NCBI RefSeq assembly: GCF_001613505.1
Contig: NZ_BDCM01000009.1
Location: forward strand, 1-64,000
From: Nocardia mikamii NBRC 108933
Lineage (GTDB): Bacteria; Actinomycetota; Actinomycetes; Mycobacteriales; Mycobacteriaceae
Direction: 5' to 3'
DNA length: 64,000 nucleotides
Part shown: positions 61,356 to 64,000 of the stretch, piece after piece
Numbering within the stretch: position 1 is the first letter of the stretch
How the letters are laid out: the number at the start of each line of letters is the position of its first letter
The notes under the pieces: generated by a model
Databases searched by the model: none
What the model was told of the DNA's origin: nothing
What the model saw: the letters and a program-made list of their open reading frames with translations, nothing else
Program-made: the position numbers and the translations under genes

Positions 61356-61386
61356 TCGATGACTCCGGGTGGATCGATGCGGAACT

Positions 61387-61983
61387 TCATACGTGGACGG
61401 CACCGGCCTCGCCGCGCACCGGTGAATAGCGGAATCCGGACCGCACCGGGGTGTGCCCACCGTCGCGCGCGCGGCCGAAACGATTGCGCCGCTGGGTGTT
61501 CGCTACCCGCGTCGGGTACTTCTCGAACGGATGCGCGAGCAGACCGGGCTGGACGGACGGGGTGCGTTCGAGCGGTGTGTACCCCGCCGACAGGTAGAGG
61601 GCCACCGCTTCGGGTTGCCGAGGACCGGTGGTCAGGAAGATCCGCCGATATCCGCGGCGCAGCGCTTCGGCCTCGAGTTCGCCGAGTACGAAGGTCGCCA
61701 GGCCGCGGCGGCGGTGTTCACGCGCGGTCCAGATGCGTTTCAATTCGGCGGTGCGCTCGTCGTAGCGGCGAAACGCCCCGCCGGCGACGGGTTCGCCGTC
61801 CTCGACCACCACCAGCAGATCGCCGTGCGGGGCCGCGAAATCGGCGGCCGGGTAGTTCACCAGATCGGCGTGGACCTCACCGACGCTCCCGCCGTAGCGG
61901 CTGCTGTATTCGATGGCCAGCTCCGCCAGCAGCGGCGCGGCCATCGGATCATCCTGGCCGACGTGAAAGACGCTGCGTACCAT
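61387..61983 (-). CDS. GNAT N-acetyltransferase, first gene of the riboswitch-controlled operon
   Basis: This 198-residue protein has a GNAT acetyl-CoA site REHRRRGLATFVLGELEAEALRRGY (motif A, about 92-116) and the following strand IFLTTGPRQPEAVALYLSAGY. About 40 basic residues trail at the C-terminus. I start at ATG 61983 with GGAGG 5 bases upstream. ATG 61995 would lie inside the riboswitch P1. Acetyltransferases precede C-S-cleaving monooxygenases in B. subtilis S-(2-succino)cysteine-type salvage, which makes N-acetylation of an imported cysteine thioether an attractive role (inference). Confidence 0.85.
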   Translation of the reverse strand: MVRSVFHVGQDDPMAAPLLAELAIEYSSRYGGSVGEVHADLVNYPAADFAAPHGDLLVVVEDGEPVAGGAFRRYDERTAELKRIWTAREHRRRGLATFVLGELEAEALRRGYRRIFLTTGPRQPEAVALYLSAGYTPLERTPSVQPGLLAHPFEKYPTRVANTQRRNRFGRARDGGHTPVRSGFRYSPVRGEAGAVHV

Positions 61984-61991
61984 GGTTTCCT

Positions 61992-62077
61992 CCATCGGTC
62001 CCGGCGGTAGCACCCACACCCAGTCGGGGGGTTGCTGCGACGTCGTGGAGCCGGGTCTCTCGATCGCTCTGGATGGG
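61992..62077 (-). ncRNA. SAM-I-clan riboswitch, compact form without P4
   Basis: Read leftwards the leader contains, in order: CCCAUCC (P1 5' strand), AGAG, GCGA, GAGAGA, GGCUCCACGA, UCGC (closing P2), AGCAACC, a P3 helix ACCC...GGGU, GGUGCUA, a short CCGCC linker and GAUGG (P1 3' strand, 61996-61992). The conserved blocks and their order match the S-box/SAM-I aptamer (compare AGAG, GAGGGA, GGCCCGACGA, AGCAACC, GGUGCUA in B. subtilis yitJ). The P4 hairpin is essentially missing, as in SAM-IV-like members. P1 shares two bases with the GGAGG ribosome site (61993-61989), so SAM binding should block translation of the acetyltransferase. Confidence 0.8.
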
Positions 62078-62086
62078 CGAAACGTC

Positions 62087-62151
62087 ACGTTAGGGGAATT
62101 CCGGTGCGGGGTCAGCACTCTGGATCGCGCTGAATCCAATCCTTGCCGCGG
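62087..62151 (-). promoter_or_regulatory. promoter and 41-bp shared block of the transporter operon
   Basis: Leftward -35 CTGACC (62115-62110), 17-base spacer, -10 TAACGT (62092-62087). Transcription would start near 62080, at the very beginning of the riboswitch. The 41-base block 62111-62151 overlapping the -35 is a near copy of 55010-55050. Confidence 0.78.
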
Positions 62152-62170
62152 CGCCTGCCCGGCGGTGTGA

Positions 62171-62857
62171 TTACCGGTGTCGCACCGACCCCGCGAGCCC
62201 ACGCACCGCCAGCTCCGGATCCCACACTCCCGGCCGCCCGAGGGTCAGCGGATAGCAGGCCAAACCGAGCACCATCGCACTGAAATGTCCGATGTCGGTG
62301 AAGGTTCGGTTCGCGAACACCAGGATCGCGTAGAAGACGACCACCCCGAGCAGATACGCATACCGCCACGGCTTCGCGATCCGGTACACCAGGACGGCGA
62401 TCACACCCGCCAAGGCGTAGCTCACGCCGTAATCGAGGGTGTTCACCGCGGATTCGGGTGCGTGACCGTGATGAATAGCCCAATACAGCACGCCTTCGCT
62501 GAGGTAGGTCGCGCCGACGTGCGCGATGACCACCACCGCCAGCCAGCGCAGCGTCCCCAGCCAGCGTTCGGCCTGGGCATGAAAGATGCTGTAGCTGACC
62601 GCGTAGCCGAGCCAGCCGCCGCCGGCGAGCCAGAAGGCGCTGGAGATCAGCACGTGCACCGGGTCCTCGCGCAGGTGGTGCAGATTGGTCGAGCGGTTGC
62701 CGAGCAGGATTTCGGCCTGATCGGGGGACAGGTGCCGGATCACGAGGGTGGACACGAGCAGGATGGCCAGCCAGACGTAGGTGCCGGGCGCGTGCCGGAG
62801 GTAGTCGCCGATCGCGGCCGCGGTGGTCCGCCACCGGGAGCCATCTCGCCTGGGCAT
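62171..62857 (-). CDS. rhomboid-like membrane protein
   Basis: This 228-residue protein has about six transmembrane helices. NLHHLREDPVHVLISSAFWLAGG (rhomboid L1-like), DYGVSYALAGV (position of the GxSG nucleophile, here GVSY) and DIGHFSAMVLGL (His position) suggest a rhomboid fold with Ser and His retained and the following Gly replaced by Tyr. Intramembrane protease activity is uncertain. GGAAGG lies 6 bases before ATG 62857. Its stop lies 20 bases from the 41-bp block. Confidence 0.8.
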   Translation of the reverse strand: MPRRDGSRWRTTAAAIGDYLRHAPGTYVWLAILLVSTLVIRHLSPDQAEILLGNRSTNLHHLREDPVHVLISSAFWLAGGGWLGYAVSYSIFHAQAERWLGTLRWLAVVVIAHVGATYLSEGVLYWAIHHGHAPESAVNTLDYGVSYALAGVIAVLVYRIAKPWRYAYLLGVVVFYAILVFANRTFTDIGHFSAMVLGLACYPLTLGRPGVWDPELAVRGLAGSVRHR

Positions 62858-63131
62858 CGGTCACCTTCCTCGATAGACATCGAAGATCGCTTCACTGTGT
62901 GCCCTCACGCTGCCGTTGCACTCACCCGCGAGGGGTGAGCCGGCGCCACACCCCGCCGAATACCCCGAATGCGGCAAAACGCCTGGTCCGGCCATGCCGG
63001 GCGCGCGCCGAGCGGCGACGACACGTACGCTCTGCTGCGGTGCGACACCGGATTCATGGTGTGGACTGGAGGCTGCTGTGTCCCGGGTGGGCGCCGTGCA
63101 TGCGATGGTGCGAGACAGAGGCGGTGAGGAC

Positions 63132-64000
63132 GTGCGCAGGCGTCGATCTCTATTGGTGGTGTCGGCGGTACTGACGGCGATCGTCGTGCTCGTCGGCGGA
63201 TGTGGCGGCTCGGGCCGCACCACCTCGACACCGGTGTCCAAGGGGCCCGATATCACCGCGCCCGCGGGGATCGATGTGCCCGCGGCCGATCACGGACCAC
63301 TCAATCCGGCGACGCCCCTCGTGGTGAACTCCGCAGACGGCATGCTCACCACGGTCACCGTCACCGACGGGGACGGCAAAACGGTCGCCGGTGATTTCGG
63401 CGCCGACCATCACAGCTGGACCTCGAAGGATCCGCTGAACTACGGGGCCACCTACCGCGTCGATGCCCGAGCGGTCAACCTCGCCCAGGTCGCGACCGAC
63501 AAGACCGTCACCGTCACCACCATCGACGCCGGCCACAAGGCATACGCGAACGTGGTGCCCGCGCCGGATCTGGTCGCCCAGACCGGTATCGGAGTGGGGC
63601 AGCCGATGGTGTTCCAGTTCACCGCGCCGGTGGCGAACAAGGCGGAGGCGCAGAAGCATCTGAAGGTCACGGTCACCCCGGCGCAGCCGGGCGCGTGGTA
63701 CTGGGTCGATGACAAGGATGTGCACTACCGCGCCGCGCAGTACTGGCAGCCGGGCACCAAGATCCACATCGAAGCCGACGTCTTCGGTGTCGACCTCGGC
63801 GACGGTGTGTTCGGCGCCGAGAACAACAGCGCCGACTACACGGTGCACGACTCCTGGATCGCGCAGGCCGACGGCAACACCGAACAGCTGACGATCCTGC
63901 ACAATGGTGCGCAGGTGAACCAGATGCCGATGAGTCTCGGCTCGCCCGGTTTCCCGTCCCACGAAGGGCCGCACGTCATTTCGGAGAAATCGCCGTCGAT
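63132..64000 (+). CDS. L,D-transpeptidase lipoprotein, LdtB-like (3' end outside window)
   Basis: 289 complete codons are seen before the right edge. The signal peptide ends in lipobox VGGC. Two immunoglobulin-like domains follow (VVNSADGMLTTVTVTDGDGKTVAGDF, then GVGQPMVFQFTAPVANKAEAQKHLKVTVTPAQPGAWYWVDDKDVHYR, then FGVDLGDGVFGAENNSADYTV). The beginning of the YkuD catalytic domain comes last (GNTEQLTILHNGAQVNQMPMSLGSPG). This is the layout of M. tuberculosis LdtMt2, which forms 3-3 peptidoglycan crosslinks. The catalytic HGC motif lies beyond the window. GTG 63132 or an upstream in-frame ATG at 63105 may be the start. Confidence 0.88.
   Translation, partial: MRRRRSLLVVSAVLTAIVVLVGGCGGSGRTTSTPVSKGPDITAPAGIDVPAADHGPLNPATPLVVNSADGMLTTVTVTDGDGKTVAGDFGADHHSWTSKDPLNYGATYRVDARAVNLAQVATDKTVTVTTIDAGHKAYANVVPAPDLVAQTGIGVGQPMVFQFTAPVANKAEAQKHLKVTVTPAQPGAWYWVDDKDVHYRAAQYWQPGTKIHIEADVFGVDLGDGVFGAENNSADYTVHDSWIAQADGNTEQLTILHNGAQVNQMPMSLGSPGFPSHEGPHVISEKSPS

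Noticed and set aside
1..64000. CRISPR arrays, insertion sequences, prophage or integrative elements
   Set aside because: No regularly spaced repeats, transposases, integrases or terminal repeats were seen.

Overview
The window is high-GC DNA from a mycolic-acid-type actinomycete, most likely Nocardia or a close relative (Rhodococcus, Mycobacterium). The case rests on a KasA/KasB-type beta-ketoacyl-ACP synthase, sites matching the KstR steroid/lipid regulator motif, an LdtB-like L,D-transpeptidase lipoprotein, a four-gene conservon, a GabD2-type dehydrogenase and several probably leaderless genes. I see no rRNA, tRNA, insertion sequence, prophage or CRISPR array. The window looks like chromosomal DNA with many short operons.

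Layout. 1-1300: a leftward envelope/lipoprotein group cut by the left edge. 1676-4893: a GH15 glucosidase/trehalase translationally coupled to a DHA2 exporter. 4903-8417: single genes (DUF1275, AlkZ-like DNA glycosylase, patatin, Nudix). 8436-9662: dinB with a LexA box over its start codon. 9717-12547: an ECF42-type sigma factor module with two near-identical promoters. 12723-20528: a methyltransferase, a HEAT protein coupled to a MerR-HEAT regulator under a MerR-type 19-bp-spacer promoter, a type IB topoisomerase, an ALDH, an FlK-like thioesterase and a KstR-box-preceded nitronate-monooxygenase-family gene. 20812-24224: HNH nuclease, SRPBCC protein, and a divergent TetR/Kas pair. 24897-27912: methionine salvage operon (fused mtnA-mtnB, mtnD, mtnC). 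27952-31767: conservon (roadblock, DUF742, GTPase, sensor kinase). 31983-41689: transporters, gabD2, M50 peptidase, exported proteins, a DAPG-hydrolase-like protein, a PucR regulator and an Acg-like nitroreductase. 41700-46406: a TetR-controlled acyl-CoA catabolic operon pairing an APH-type kinase with an acyl-CoA dehydrogenase. 46502-48415: exported VWA protein. 48488-50745: polyprenyl diphosphate synthase plus terpene synthase.

51311-62151 is the most interesting part. Three flavin-dependent monooxygenases and a GNAT acetyltransferase/dipeptide-type ABC transporter operon sit under two copies of the same promoter. A 41-bp block, 35/41 identical between copies, overlaps the -35 in each. The transporter operon leader folds as a compact SAM-I-clan riboswitch whose P1 helix overlaps the Shine-Dalgarno sequence of the acetyltransferase. 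I read this as a sulfur-compound uptake and C-S cleavage system responding to S-adenosylmethionine. The window ends with a rhomboid-like protein and a truncated L,D-transpeptidase.

All functional names come from reading motifs and remembered family signatures. No database search was run.
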